From the NCBI RefSeq assembly GCF_022829465.1, contig NZ_JAKSXZ010000044.1:1-64000 (forward strand): 64,000 nt of DNA, read 5' to 3'. Origin of the DNA: Methylobacterium sp. J-067 (GTDB lineage Bacteria; Pseudomonadota; Alphaproteobacteria; Rhizobiales; Beijerinckiaceae). A model generated the notes under the pieces. That model did no database searches and was not told the DNA's origin. It worked only from the letters and a program-made list of their open reading frames with translations. This document shows, piece by piece, positions 24,377 through 33,644 of this stretch (position 1 is its first letter; each line of letters opens with the position of its first letter). The position numbers and the translations under genes are program-made.

Positions 24377-25222
24377 GTGGCCGCGCCCGATCTCTCCGAC
24401 AAGGTCTGTCTCGTGGCCGGCGCCTCGCGGGGCGTCGGGCGAGGGCTGGCGCGCGCCCTGGGGGAGGGCGGCGCGACCGTGATCGTCACCGCCCGGTCGA
24501 GCGAGACCGGGCCCCGCACCGAGATGCGCAGCGAGGCCATCGAGGACACTGCCCGCATGGTCGACCTCGCCGGGGGGCGGGGGCACCATTACCTATGCGA
24601 CCACCGCTCCGAGCGGGCGACGGACGAGATGATCCATTGGGTGCTCCGGCGCTTCGGCCGGATCGACGTCGTGGCCAGCGCCGTCTGGGGCGGGAACGAG
24701 GGCTTCGACGGCGAGCGCTACGCCGACGGCACCGCCTGGGGCACGCCGTTCTGGCGCCGCTCGGCCGAACCCTATCTCGGGCTGATGCAGGCCGGTCCCG
24801 TGCCGGCCCTGCTCCTCGCCCGCGCCGTGGCGCCGGCCATGGTCGCCGCCCGTTCGGGCCTCCTCGCCCTGGTCTCGTTCGGGACAGCGGACGCCTATCT
24901 CGGCGACGTGTTCTACGATTCCGCCAAGGCCGCCGAGAACCGGCTCGCCCTGGCCTTCGCCCGGGAACTCGCGCCCCACGGCGTGACGGCCCTCGGCCTC
25001 TCCCCCGGCGCGGTCGCGACCGAGCGCGCGCGGGAGATCGACGAACAGGATCCGCCCGGGGAGACCCCGCTCTATGCCGGCCGGGCGCTCGCGGCGCTCG
25101 CCGCCGATTCGGGTGTGTCGGCCTTTGCCGGTCAGGTGCTCCATGCCGGAGACCTCGCCCGGCGCTACGGCTTCACCGACGAGGACGGCACGCAGCCCGA
25201 GCGGCTGCGGCTTGCGGAGTAG
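24377..25222 (+). CDS. Short-chain dehydrogenase/reductase (DHRS1-like)
   Basis: A 281-aa NAD(P)-dependent oxidoreductase starting at GTG 24377. The cofactor motif is VAGASRGVGRGLARALGEGGATV and the active-site YDSAK lies near residue 180. The segment after strand four is long and contains the FWRR...EPYLGLMQAGPVPALLLARAVAP arrangement seen in DHRS1-type SDRs, with ALGLSPGAVATERA later. Together with the dehydrogenase and hydratase it could complete a beta-oxidation-like sequence, acting as a 3-hydroxyacyl-CoA or other alcohol dehydrogenase. The substrate is inferred from context only. Confidence 0.82.
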   Translation: MAAPDLSDKVCLVAGASRGVGRGLARALGEGGATVIVTARSSETGPRTEMRSEAIEDTARMVDLAGGRGHHYLCDHRSERATDEMIHWVLRRFGRIDVVASAVWGGNEGFDGERYADGTAWGTPFWRRSAEPYLGLMQAGPVPALLLARAVAPAMVAARSGLLALVSFGTADAYLGDVFYDSAKAAENRLALAFARELAPHGVTALGLSPGAVATERAREIDEQDPPGETPLYAGRALAALAADSGVSAFAGQVLHAGDLARRYGFTDEDGTQPERLRLAE

Positions 25223-25322
25223 GCCGCCCGCGCAAATCGGCCTCAATTGCAGCGCAGGTTTTCAGTAAGGGTGCTATGGTGCCGGTGAATTTCATTCTCC
25301 CGGCTAAGGTTGTGAGGCATCG

Positions 25323-27005
25323 ATGAGCCGTAAGTCGGACGTGAACACGGCTCCGCGGGTTCTGCTCGTGTTTCCAAAGTTCTACGAAAACTCGATGTGG
25401 AACTTCAAGGAAGCCATGGAAATCCAGGGCGCCCGGGCCGCGGCGCCGCCGCTCGGCCTGATAACCTTGGCCGCGATGCTGCCGGAGGCGTGGCGGATCA
25501 CCCTGATCAACGCCAATTGCGAACCGCTGACCGACGAGGCGATCCGCGCCGCCGACCTCGTGATGACCGGCGGGATGCTGCCGCAGGAGCCGGATTGCCT
25601 TGGCATCATCGAGCGCTGCCGGACGCTCGGCACGCCGGTCTGCGTCGGCGGCCCGGCCCCGACCTCGACGCCGGACGTGTACGACCGCGCGGATTTCGTC
25701 GTGGCCGGCGAGGCCGAGGGAATCCTGCCCGAGTTCGTCGCCGCCTGGGAGCGCGGCGAGCGCCGGGGCCGCTTCACCGCCGCGAAGTTCACGGCGGACG
25801 TGACCACGAGCCCGATCCCGCGCTTCGATCTGCTGACCTTCAGCCACTACCTGTATATCGGCGTGCAATTCTCGCGCGGGTGTCCGTTCACCTGCGAGTT
25901 CTGCGACATTATCGAGCTCTACGGCCGCTCTCCGCGCACCAAGACCGCGCCGCAGATGCTGGCCGAACTCGATCGCCTCTTCGCCCTCGGCTATCGCGGC
26001 CATGTCGATTTCGTCGATGACAACCTCATCGGCAACAAGAAGGCGATCAAGCTCTTCCTGCCCCACCTGATCGCGTGGCAGGAGGCGCACGGCTACCCGT
26101 TCAAGTTCTCGACCGAGGCCTCCCTCAACCTCGCGGACGATGACGAACTCCTCGACCTCATGCGCCGGGCGAATTTCTTCGCCCTGTTCACCGGCATCGA
26201 GACGCCGGACGAGGCGACGCTGATCCAGACGCAGAAGAAACAGAACACCCGCCGGTCCATCGCGGAGAGCGTCCACAAGCTCTACGAGGCCGGCATGTTC
26301 GTGACGGCGGGCTTCATCGTCGGCTTCGACAGCGAGAAGGACAGCATCACCCGCGCCATGGCAACCTGCATCGCCGACACGGGGATCCCCATCGCCATGG
26401 TCGGCCTGCTGTTCGCGCTGCCGAACACGCAGCTCTCCCGGCGGCTGCGGCGCGAGGGGCGGCTCTACGCGAACTACGCCGAGACCACCGCCGACCAGGG
26501 CGACCAGTGCACCCAGGGGCTGAACTTCGTGACCTCGCGCCCGCAGCGGGACGTTCTGGCCGATTATCGCGGTGTCCTGGAGGAGATCTACGAGCCGAAC
26601 GCGTTCTTCGCCCGGGTGCGCGAGACGGGGCGGCGCCTGAACCGCCCGCGATTCGCGGCGCAGCGCATCCGCTGGGGCGCGGTGGCGAAGGATCTCGCCT
26701 CCCTCACGCGGATCATGTGGCGGGTCTCCGTCCGCCGTCCGGACCTCGCCAAGCTCGCCTGGAGCGTCTTCGCTGAGACCGCGCGGCGCAACCCCGCCGC
26801 GCTGGAGGCGGTGGTCACCAACATCGTGATCTACCTCCATGTCTATCCGTTCTCCCGCTACGTCATGCAGGAGATCGACGCCCGGCTTGCCGCCATCGAC
26901 GCGGGGACCTGGGTGCAACCGCCGGTTCTCGCGCCGGAGGCGGAAACCACCGCGACCGGCCGGGTCGGCCGGGTGGCGGTGGAGCATTTCGCGGCCGTCG
27001 CTTGA
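25323..27005 (+). CDS. B12-binding radical SAM protein with DUF4070-type C-terminus
   Basis: A 560-aa paralogue of the hpnP-like gene at 2973. It has an N-terminal cobalamin-binding domain (VLLVFPKFYENSMWNFKEAM, PPLGLITLAAMLPEAW) and a radical SAM core with CPFTCEFCDIIELYGRSPRTK (C-x3-C-x2-C). HVDFVDDNLIGNKKA and FALFTGIETPDEATL follow, and then a long C-terminal region. Identity to the first copy is clear over the core but low at the N-terminus, so the substrate is probably different. Methylation or another cobalamin-dependent radical reaction on a lipid-like substrate is inference. It lies 100 bases downstream of the SDR and may have its own promoter (TGCTATGGT at 25272-25280). Confidence 0.85.
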   Translation: MSRKSDVNTAPRVLLVFPKFYENSMWNFKEAMEIQGARAAAPPLGLITLAAMLPEAWRITLINANCEPLTDEAIRAADLVMTGGMLPQEPDCLGIIERCRTLGTPVCVGGPAPTSTPDVYDRADFVVAGEAEGILPEFVAAWERGERRGRFTAAKFTADVTTSPIPRFDLLTFSHYLYIGVQFSRGCPFTCEFCDIIELYGRSPRTKTAPQMLAELDRLFALGYRGHVDFVDDNLIGNKKAIKLFLPHLIAWQEAHGYPFKFSTEASLNLADDDELLDLMRRANFFALFTGIETPDEATLIQTQKKQNTRRSIAESVHKLYEAGMFVTAGFIVGFDSEKDSITRAMATCIADTGIPIAMVGLLFALPNTQLSRRLRREGRLYANYAETTADQGDQCTQGLNFVTSRPQRDVLADYRGVLEEIYEPNAFFARVRETGRRLNRPRFAAQRIRWGAVAKDLASLTRIMWRVSVRRPDLAKLAWSVFAETARRNPAALEAVVTNIVIYLHVYPFSRYVMQEIDARLAAIDAGTWVQPPVLAPEAETTATGRVGRVAVEHFAAVA

Positions 27006-27092
27006 CGGGATGCGGGATAAGCCCATCCTAGAAAAATTCGCGGCCATCGGCTCTATTTGAAGGGCCGGTGCAAGCTGCGTCGGCCGGCGCCG

Positions 27093-27105
27093 TGACAAAT
27101 TGTCA
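27093..27105. promoter_or_regulatory. Candidate operator upstream of the XRE regulator
   Basis: TGACAA-A-TTGTCA is a perfect inverted repeat of 6-base arms around one base, 77 bases before the regulator start codon. Size and symmetry suit a dimeric helix-turn-helix regulator acting on its own promoter. Confidence 0.4.
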
Positions 27106-27182
27106 GCCCGCGGCTAAGCTTGTTGGAGCTCGCGCGTCAGCGTGCGGGTCCGGAAGCAGTCAGGAGGTCTGAGAGTTTCTCG

Positions 27183-27587
27183 ATGGCAGGCCAGAAGACG
27201 GACCAGCGCGACGTTTACATCGGTCAGCGCATTGCCGAGCAGCGGCGGAAGGCCTCGCTGACGCAGCGCCGGGTCGCACAAAGCTTCGGCATGTCGGCGG
27301 CGCAGCTTCAGAAATACGAGAAGGGGACCAACCGCATCAGCGCGGTCCATCTCGATATCTTCTCCCGGATGATCGGTGTGCCGATGGAATACTTTTTCCG
27401 GGGCATGCCGAACGGCGACGCGGGGCAGGACGGGTTCGCCGAGGATCCCCAGGTGCCCTATGCGGAGGGGGGGCTGACCGGCCTCGCCGACCTCGTGGGC
27501 CGGCACATCAACGAATCCTTCCCGGACGAAACGCGCCGCGACATCGCCGCGGCCGTACACGTCCTCGAAAGACGGTTGCGCGGCTGA
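27183..27587 (+). CDS. XRE-family helix-turn-helix regulator
   Basis: A 134-aa DNA-binding protein. The HTH_3 domain covers about residues 15-75 (IGQRIAEQRRKASLTQRRVAQSFGMSAAQLQKYEKGTNRISAVHLDIFSRMIGVPMEYFFRG). The C-terminal half (LTGLADLVGRHINESFPDETRRDIAAAVHVLERRL) is acidic and probably helps dimerisation. The ATG at 27183 is preferred over an upstream TTG at 27120. It precedes metK by 140 bases on the same strand. A role in methionine or SAM control is possible but only from position. Confidence 0.88.
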   Translation: MAGQKTDQRDVYIGQRIAEQRRKASLTQRRVAQSFGMSAAQLQKYEKGTNRISAVHLDIFSRMIGVPMEYFFRGMPNGDAGQDGFAEDPQVPYAEGGLTGLADLVGRHINESFPDETRRDIAAAVHVLERRLRG

Positions 27588-27594
27588 CGCGCAA

Positions 27595-27727
27595 CTCTCG
27601 TCCTTTATAACGAACGAATTCGTCGGATCGTCTTGACCCTTTGGTGGGCGGATGGGAAAAGCCCCACCCTAGGGGTGCGGAGCCGTGAGGGCCGAACGCC
27701 CGCGACCTTTAGGCGACGAGAGAACCG
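27595..27727 (+). promoter_or_regulatory. Structured metK upstream region, possible RNA switch
   Basis: CTCTCGTC (27595-27602) is perfectly complementary to GACGAGAG (27715-27722), which covers the metK ribosome-binding site. Inside, GGTGGG (27643-27648) can pair with CCCACC (27663-27668), while CACCC (27665-27669) can pair with GGGTG (27673-27677). The two pairings exclude each other. A GGGC-CGAAC-GCCC hairpin follows. TATAAC at 27606-27611 could be a -10 box, in which case the first arm would only be present in read-through RNA. I could not match the sequence to SAM-II or SAM/SAH riboswitch consensus. Confidence 0.35.
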
Positions 27728-28906
27728 ATGGCGCGTTCGAATTACCTCTTCACCAGCGAATCGGTGTCCGAAGGGCACCCGGACAAGGTGAGCGACCGCA
27801 TCTCCGACACCGTCGTGGATGCCTACATCGCCGCGATGCCGGAGGCCCGCCTCGGCGTCGAGACCCTGACGACCACGAACCGCGTGGTCATCGCCGGTGA
27901 GGTGCGCGGCCCCGATTCAGTGACCTTCAAGGACTTGGAGGAGCTGACCCGCGAAGCCGTGAAGGACATCGGCTACGAGCAGGACGGCTTCCACTGGAAG
28001 AACAACGAGGTGCAGATCTACCTGCACGCTCAGTCCGCCGACATCGCCCAGGGCGTGGACGCGGCCGGCAACAAGGACGAGGGTGCCGGCGACCAGGGTA
28101 TCATGTTCGGCTACGCCTCGGACGAGACCCCCGAGCTGATGCCGGCGCCGCTCTTCTACGCCCACAAGATCCTCAAGGACCTCGCCGACGCCCGCAAGGC
28201 GAAGCAGGGCGACGCGGCCAAGCTCGGGCCCGACGCCAAGAGCCAGGTGACGGTGCGCTACGAGAACGGCCGCCCGGTCGAGGTCACGCAGATCGTGCTC
28301 TCCTCCCAGCACCTCGACGAGAACCTGGACTCGGCCGACGTCCGCGCCATCGTGGAGCCCTACATCCTCAAGGCCCTGCCGCAGGGCTGGGTGAACGAGG
28401 GCACCGTCTGGCACGTCAACCCGACCGGCAAGTTCGTCATCGGCGGCCCCGACGGCGATTGCGGGCTCACCGGCCGCAAGATCATCGTGGACACCTACGG
28501 CGGCGCGGCTCCGCATGGCGGCGGCGCCTTCTCTGGCAAGGATCCGACGAAGGTGGACCGCTCGGCCGCCTACGCTGCCCGCTACCTCGCCAAGAACGTG
28601 GTGGCCGCCGGCCTCGCCTCGCGGGCGACGATCCAGCTCTCCTACGCCATCGGCGTCTCCAAGCCGCTGTCGATTTATGTCGACCTGCACGGCACGGGGA
28701 AGGTGGACGAGGCCAAGCTCGAAGCCGTCCTGATGGACGCCATCGACCTCTCGCCCCGCGGCATCCGCACGGCGCTCGGCCTCAACAAGCCGATCTACGC
28801 CCGCACCGCCGCCTACGGCCATTTCGGCCGGGCGCCCGAGGCGGACGGCGGCTTCTCCTGGGAGCGCACCGACCTCGCCGACAAGCTCCGCTCGACGCTC
28901 GCCTGA
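27728..28906 (+). CDS. metK: S-adenosylmethionine synthetase
   Basis: MetK makes SAM from methionine and ATP, supplying the many methyltransferases and radical SAM enzymes in this window. The 392-aa protein starts [33 protein letters not shown]. It contains [12 protein letters not shown] (ATP-binding signature) and [25 protein letters not shown] (P-loop-like signature), plus [24 protein letters not shown]. Length and all three domains are normal. trmB begins 7 bases after the stop, so the SAM-making enzyme is coupled to a SAM-using tRNA methyltransferase. Confidence 0.98.
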   Translation: MARSNYLFTSESVSEGHPDKVSDRISDTVVDAYIAAMPEARLGVETLTTTNRVVIAGEVRGPDSVTFKDLEELTREAVKDIGYEQDGFHWKNNEVQIYLHAQSADIAQGVDAAGNKDEGAGDQGIMFGYASDETPELMPAPLFYAHKILKDLADARKAKQGDAAKLGPDAKSQVTVRYENGRPVEVTQIVLSSQHLDENLDSADVRAIVEPYILKALPQGWVNEGTVWHVNPTGKFVIGGPDGDCGLTGRKIIVDTYGGAAPHGGGAFSGKDPTKVDRSAAYAARYLAKNVVAAGLASRATIQLSYAIGVSKPLSIYVDLHGTGKVDEAKLEAVLMDAIDLSPRGIRTALGLNKPIYARTAAYGHFGRAPEADGGFSWERTDLADKLRSTLA

Positions 28907-28913
28907 CCCTGCC

Positions 28914-29669
28914 ATGACCGGGAGGGCGGATGTCCCTCCCGCGACGGAGGGTGAACACGAGGACGGCCTGGAGGAGGCGGATCGCGCCTTCTTCGGCCGT
29001 CGCAAGGGCAAGCGCCTGCGGGATGCGCAGGAAACGCGCCTCGAAACCCTGCTGCCGACCCTGCGGATCGACCTGCCGCCGGGCGGCGGCCGGATCGATC
29101 CCCGGACGCTGTTCGGGCAGATGGACACCACGCCGGACGAGATCTGGCTGGAGATCGGCTTCGGCGGCGGCGAGCACCTCGCCGCCCGGGCCGCGCAGCA
29201 TCCGCAAGTCGGCTTTATCGGCGCCGAAGCCTTCGTGAACGGCGTCGTGAAGCTTCTCGCCGACGTCGAGGCGCGGGCCCTGCGCAATGTCCGCGTCCGC
29301 GACGGTGACGTGGCCCCGCTTCTCGCCCGCCTGCCGGATGCCTGCCTCGGTCAGGTCAGCCTGCTCTATCCCGATCCCTGGCCGAAGCGGCGTCAGCGCA
29401 AGCGGCGCTTCGTTTCGGACGACTCGCTGGCGCAGATCGCCCGCCTCCTGAAGGATGGCGGCGTGTTCCGCTTCGCCAGCGACATCGACGATTACGCCGG
29501 GTGGACCCTGGCACGGGTCGCCCGCTGCCCGGACCTGCGCTGGGAGGCGGCCTCGTCCCGCGACTGGCTGCAGCCCTTCCCCGGCTGGCCCGGCACCCGC
29601 TACGAGGCGAAGGCCATCGCCACCGGACGGCGGCCGACCTACCTCGAATTCATCCGCAATACCCGCTGA
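28914..29669 (+). CDS. trmB: tRNA (guanine-N7)-methyltransferase
   Basis: TrmB methylates G46 in the variable loop of many tRNAs. The 251-aa product has a roughly 30-residue acidic N-terminal extension. The motif segment RGKRLRDAQ-like KGKRLRDAQETRLETLLP follows, then the SAM-binding EIGFGGGEHLAARAAQHP, the IGAEAFVNGVVKLL segment, and LLYPDPWPKRRQRKRRFVSDDSLAQIARLL (catalytic PDPWPK and substrate-binding region). The C-terminal WPGTRYEAKAIATGRRPTYLEF is the usual TrmB ending. Confidence 0.95.
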   Translation: MTGRADVPPATEGEHEDGLEEADRAFFGRRKGKRLRDAQETRLETLLPTLRIDLPPGGGRIDPRTLFGQMDTTPDEIWLEIGFGGGEHLAARAAQHPQVGFIGAEAFVNGVVKLLADVEARALRNVRVRDGDVAPLLARLPDACLGQVSLLYPDPWPKRRQRKRRFVSDDSLAQIARLLKDGGVFRFASDIDDYAGWTLARVARCPDLRWEAASSRDWLQPFPGWPGTRYEAKAIATGRRPTYLEFIRNTR

Positions 29670-29831
29670 CAACTTGCGTCCGCGACACCGGCAGCCTTGC
29701 CGCCGCCACGCTTGAGCCCCATCCTTGGGGCGCGGGTTGGCTGGATTTGGTGGCGGCTGAGGGCGCTCAAGTCCCGTCGAACCGCGCGTCCAAGGGTTCC
29801 TGGCGTGACGGGACGGGTGAAGCACGATTCC

Positions 29832-31511
29832 ATGGCGATCGACGCGCGCCGGTCGGCTTTCGACGGGGCGCTGGTCGGGCTCGCCCTGCTCGCGGGCGAC
29901 GGCGAGAGCGTGCTCGTCGCCAATCCGGCGCTGCACGCGCTCCTGGCACGGCCATCGGGCAGCCTCGACGGGGCGTCCGTCTCGGACCTCGCCGCCGATG
30001 CGGCCTCCCTCCAGTCCGGCATCCGCGTCTGGCGGCGGGCGGACGGCGTCGAGATCGACGTGCGCGTGCGCCGCTCCGGCGACACGCTGGTGGTCGAGGC
30101 GGTGGACCCGGACGAGGCCGCCCATTCCGAGGCGAACCGCGATGCCATGGCCGCCGCCGGGCTCGGCGAATGGCGCTGGGACCGAGCGAGCGGTGATCTC
30201 ACCCTGTCCCACCGGGCCGCGCGCATCCTCGGCCAGCCGCCGGGCCGCTCCGTCACCTGGGGCGTGCTGCGGCCCTTCCTCATCGAGCCCGAGCGGGTCT
30301 CGCGGCTGATCGAGGCGGCGGTGGAGAGCCTGGAGCCCTACCGGTTCGAGACGCGCCTCGCCATCGAGGGGCGCGGAATCGTCGTGCAGGTGAGTGGGCA
30401 GGCCCTCACCGACGAGGCCGGCGCGGTCAGCGGCATGGTCGGCGTGGTGCAGGACATCACCACGCGGATCGAGACGCGCAGCGAGTTGCAGGCCCACGAC
30501 CACCGCCTGCGTGCCGCGACGGCGGTCGCCAAGCTCGGCATCTTCGAGTGGCACATGCTCGATGACCACGCGGTCTGGGAGAATGACCGCATGTACGAGA
30601 TCTTCGGGCACGCGCCCGAGGACGGCACCATCGGCAAGACCGAGTTCCTGAGCGGCATCCTCCATGTCGACGACCGGGCGGCGGTGCGCAAGGCGATCTC
30701 GGCGGCCCTGCGCGAGGACCGCGACCTCCACATCAGCGGGCGCATCCGGCGCAAGTCCGACGCGGCGTGGCGCACCATCGACATGGCGGGCCGGTTCGAG
30801 CGCGACGCCCCGGACCGGCTGCCCCGTCGCCTGATCGGCGTGGTCGCCGACGTGACCGACCGCCGCCTCGCGGAGGAGCGGCAGACCCTGCTGATCCGCG
30901 AGTTGCACCACCGGGTGAAGAACACGCTGGCCACGGTGCAGGCCATCGTCGGCTCGACGGCGCGGACGGCGACCGACATCGACAGCTTCTACGAGGCCTT
31001 CGTCGGCCGCATCAAATCGCTGGCCCATACCCATTCGGTGCTCACCGAGGCGACGTGGCAGACGGCCTCTCTCACCGGCCTCCTCGTCAACGAGCTGCGC
31101 CCCTACGCCGAGGTGGCCGAGGCTGGCGGCGAGGACGGGCGCGTCGTCCTCGAAGGCCCATCCATCGACCTGCCCTCCGACATCGCCGTGCCGGTGGGCA
31201 TGGCGATCCACGAGCTCACCACCAACGCCGCGAAATACGGGGCGCTCTCGAACCGCACCGGGCGTGTCACCGTCGCATGGGATCTAGAGCCCGGCGGCCC
31301 CGCCGGCACGTTGCGCCTCACCTGGCGCGAGAGCGGCGGACCCGTGGTGCAACCGCCCCGCCGTCAGGGCTTCGGCTCGCGCCTTCTGCACCGGGTGCTC
31401 ATCACCCAGGTCCAGGCCGAGGTGACGACCGATTATTCGCCCGATGGGTTCTCCCTCACCATGCGCGCGCCGCTGCCGCCACGGAACGCGAGCCTCAACC
31501 CGCTGGCCTGA
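29832..31511 (+). CDS. HWE-family sensor histidine kinase with PAS domains
   Basis: A cytoplasmic 559-aa sensor kinase starting at ATG 29832 ([19 protein letters not shown]); a GTG at 29817 is an alternative. Three PAS-like modules are visible (about 5-75, 105-220, 225-350), the last one with [22 protein letters not shown]. The kinase core has the HWE/HisKA_2 H-box [24 protein letters not shown], with the phospho-accepting His near residue 359. [21 protein letters not shown] and a late [12 protein letters not shown] follow. No response regulator lies beside it. Such kinases often feed single-domain regulators or PhyR-type stress signalling in alphaproteobacteria. PAS domains may bind flavin or haem; this cannot be read here. 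Confidence 0.85.
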   Translation: MAIDARRSAFDGALVGLALLAGDGESVLVANPALHALLARPSGSLDGASVSDLAADAASLQSGIRVWRRADGVEIDVRVRRSGDTLVVEAVDPDEAAHSEANRDAMAAAGLGEWRWDRASGDLTLSHRAARILGQPPGRSVTWGVLRPFLIEPERVSRLIEAAVESLEPYRFETRLAIEGRGIVVQVSGQALTDEAGAVSGMVGVVQDITTRIETRSELQAHDHRLRAATAVAKLGIFEWHMLDDHAVWENDRMYEIFGHAPEDGTIGKTEFLSGILHVDDRAAVRKAISAALREDRDLHISGRIRRKSDAAWRTIDMAGRFERDAPDRLPRRLIGVVADVTDRRLAEERQTLLIRELHHRVKNTLATVQAIVGSTARTATDIDSFYEAFVGRIKSLAHTHSVLTEATWQTASLTGLLVNELRPYAEVAEAGGEDGRVVLEGPSIDLPSDIAVPVGMAIHELTTNAAKYGALSNRTGRVTVAWDLEPGGPAGTLRLTWRESGGPVVQPPRRQGFGSRLLHRVLITQVQAEVTTDYSPDGFSLTMRAPLPPRNASLNPLA

Positions 31512-31762
31512 AGCAGGGCTCCGCCATTGACTTTCGCACCGCAGCGCAGCATATGCGACATGCAGCGTCAGCGGCCGCATCGATGGACCGCCTGAGGGGG
31601 CTGCGTGACGGACGGGCTTCAGCGCCGCGGTCCGGCCCCCCTCTTCATAACGTGCATGCACCCGGACGGCCCCATCACGCGGGCTTTCCCCACTCGATGG
31701 ACCGCCCATACGGTGCCGCAGCCTCTCGCGCGGCCGGCCGGTCTGCTGCGACGGATATCACC

Positions 31763-33298
31763 TTGACTCAGTTCACCGATTTCGGCCTCGCCACGCCCGT
31801 GCTCCGGGCGCTCGAGGAGGCCGGCTACACCACGCCGACGCCGATCCAGGCGCAGGCCATCCGCCCCGCCATGGAAGGCCGCGACCTCTGCGGCATCGCC
31901 CAGACCGGCACCGGCAAGACCGCCGCCTTCGCCCTTCCGATCCTCCACCGCCTCAGCCTGGAAGACCGCCGCCCGCCCCGCCGGGGCTGCCGCGTCCTCG
32001 TCCTGTCGCCGACCCGCGAGCTGGCCAACCAGATCGCCGATTCGTTCTCCGAGTACGGCAAGCACCTGCGCTATACGAACACCGTCGTGTTCGGCGGCGT
32101 CACCATCGGCCGCCAGGAGCGGGCGCTGGCGCCGGGCGTCGACATCCTCGTGGCCACGCCAGGCCGGCTGATCGACCTCGTCGACCGCCGCTCGCTGACC
32201 CTCGAAGGCGTCGAGATCCTCGTCCTCGATGAGGCCGATCAGATGCTCGACCTCGGCTTCATCCACGCCCTGAAGCGCATCGTTCGGATGCTGCCCGCGA
32301 AGCGCCAGAGCCTGTTCTTCTCGGCCACCATGCCGAAGAACATCGCCGGCCTCGCCGCGCAGTACCTCAATGACCCGGTGCAGGTTGCGGTGACGCCCGT
32401 CGCCACCACGGCCGAGCGCGTCGAGCAGCAGGTGATCTTCGCCCATACCGGCGCGAAGCAGGCCCTGCTCGCCCACATCCTGCGCGATCCGGCGATCGAC
32501 CGGGTGCTGGTCTTCACCCGCACCAAGCACGGCGCCGACCGGGTGGTGCGCGGTCTCGACAAGTCGGGCATCGCCGGCGCCGCCATCCACGGCAACAAGA
32601 GCCAGCCCCAGCGCGAGCGCGCCCTTCAGGCGTTCCGCGACGGCGAGTGCCGCGTGCTCGTCGCCACCGACATCGCCGCGCGCGGCATCGATGTCGATGG
32701 CGTCAGCCATGTCGTGAACTTCGACCTGCCGAACGTGCCGGAGAGCTACGTCCACCGGATCGGCCGCACGGCCCGCGCCGGCAAGGACGGTCTCGCCATC
32801 TCGTTCTGCAACGACGAGGAGCGCGCCTACCTCCGCGACATCGAGCGCCTGACCCGCCAGAAGGTGCCGGTCGTCGGCTTCCCCGAGGGGTTCACGGCCC
32901 CCTCCGGCGAGGCTGCCGCCGAGATCGCCCGCGAGGAGGCCCGCCGGCCCCCGCGCCAGCAGCAGCAGCCGCGCGGTGCTCGCCCGCAGGACGGTCGCGG
33001 CCGTCCGGGCCAGGGCCGTCCGCAGCAGGGTCGCGCCGAGGGCTCCCGTCCCGGTGCCGGCTCCGGCCAGCATCGCCAGGGTCAGAACGGCCAGGCCCGT
33101 CCGGCCGAAGGACGTCCGAACGGGCGTCCCGCGCAGGGCGCTCGCCCGGCGCAGGGTCGTGACGGGCAGGGCCGCGACGCCCGTCCGCAGCAGCCGCGCT
33201 CCGGTCGGGACAACCGTCCCCGCCAGGGCGAGGCGTCCGGCCGTGGCGGCAATGACGGCCGCAGCATCGGCTGGCTCGACCGCGCCCCGCGCTCGTAA
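31763..33298 (+). CDS. DEAD-box ATP-dependent RNA helicase (RhlE-like) with RGQ-rich tail
   Basis: Unwinds RNA in ribosome assembly or mRNA decay. The TTG start at 31763 ([31 protein letters not shown]) gives 511 aa and begins at the Q-motif region. An in-frame ATG at 31697 would add 22 residues. The helicase motifs are in order: AQTGTGKT (I), PTRELA (Ia), TPGRLID (Ib), DEADQMLD (II), SATMP (III), [10 protein letters not shown] (IV), [11 protein letters not shown] (V), [10 protein letters not shown] (VI). From about residue 390 the tail is rich in Arg, Gly, Gln and Pro (for example [12 protein letters not shown]), a typical non-specific RNA-binding extension. It ends in [11 protein letters not shown]. 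Confidence 0.92.
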   Translation: MTQFTDFGLATPVLRALEEAGYTTPTPIQAQAIRPAMEGRDLCGIAQTGTGKTAAFALPILHRLSLEDRRPPRRGCRVLVLSPTRELANQIADSFSEYGKHLRYTNTVVFGGVTIGRQERALAPGVDILVATPGRLIDLVDRRSLTLEGVEILVLDEADQMLDLGFIHALKRIVRMLPAKRQSLFFSATMPKNIAGLAAQYLNDPVQVAVTPVATTAERVEQQVIFAHTGAKQALLAHILRDPAIDRVLVFTRTKHGADRVVRGLDKSGIAGAAIHGNKSQPQRERALQAFRDGECRVLVATDIAARGIDVDGVSHVVNFDLPNVPESYVHRIGRTARAGKDGLAISFCNDEERAYLRDIERLTRQKVPVVGFPEGFTAPSGEAAAEIAREEARRPPRQQQQPRGARPQDGRGRPGQGRPQQGRAEGSRPGAGSGQHRQGQNGQARPAEGRPNGRPAQGARPAQGRDGQGRDARPQQPRSGRDNRPRQGEASGRGGNDGRSIGWLDRAPRS

Positions 33299-33344
33299 CC
33301 GCCCCGTCTTCCGACGGGCGACATCGACCTTATCTTGAGGCCAT

Positions 33345-33380
33345 CCGGCCGCGACGCGTCCCGCGTCGCGGCCGTTTTCG
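33345..33380 (+). terminator. Rho-independent terminator after the DEAD-box gene
   Basis: CGGCCGCGACGCG (33346-33358) pairs perfectly with CGCGTCGCGGCCG (33362-33374) over a TCC loop, followed by TTTT. Very stable. Confidence 0.85.
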
Positions 33381-33392
33381 TGGGAGACGGTG

Positions 33393-33578
33393 ATGCGCTT
33401 CGAACTCTACCGGGATGCCGGCGGCCAATGGCGCTGGCGCCTGCGCGCCCGCAACGGCGAAATCATCGCCGAATCGGGCGAGGGCTATGTCCGCCGCGAG
33501 GATTGCGAGCACGGCATCAACCTCGTGCGCCAAAGCGCCGAGGCGAAGATCGAGGACATGACGACGAAGATCGCCTGA
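33393..33578 (+). CDS. Small DUF1508 (YegP-like) protein
   Basis: A 61-aa protein made of one YegP/DUF1508 unit: MRFELYRDAGGQWRWRLRARNGEIIAESGEGYVRREDCEHGINLVRQSA. The E. coli relative has two tandem units. The molecular role of the family is not established. ATG 33393 follows GGGAGACGGTG, and the preceding GTG (33390) is in frame and equally possible. Confidence 0.82.
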   Translation: MRFELYRDAGGQWRWRLRARNGEIIAESGEGYVRREDCEHGINLVRQSAEAKIEDMTTKIA

Positions 33579-33585
33579 GACGTGT

Positions 33586-33629
33586 TTGACTCCCTCCTCA
33601 CGCTGCCGATATTATGACCATATGGTCAT
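33586..33629 (+). promoter_or_regulatory. Promoter and overlapping palindromic operator of the toxin-antitoxin pair
   Basis: TTGACT (33586-33591) and TATTAT (33610-33615) form a good promoter with an 18-base spacer. The perfect 16-base palindrome ATGACCATATGGTCAT (33614-33629) starts on the -10 box and covers the expected transcription start. This is the standard layout for repression by a Phd-type antitoxin or the antitoxin-toxin complex. Confidence 0.7.
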
Positions 33630-33644
33630 TCTCTGGAGGGTGGC

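Noticed and set aside
27595..27727. SAM-II riboswitch in front of metK
   Set aside because: The conserved GCTAAA-type and loop elements of SAM-II are not present; SAM/SAH motif also not seen. Kept as an unassigned structured leader.
28782..31211. Minus-strand frame of 809 codons opposite trmB and the HWE kinase
   Set aside because: Shadow of two identified genes.
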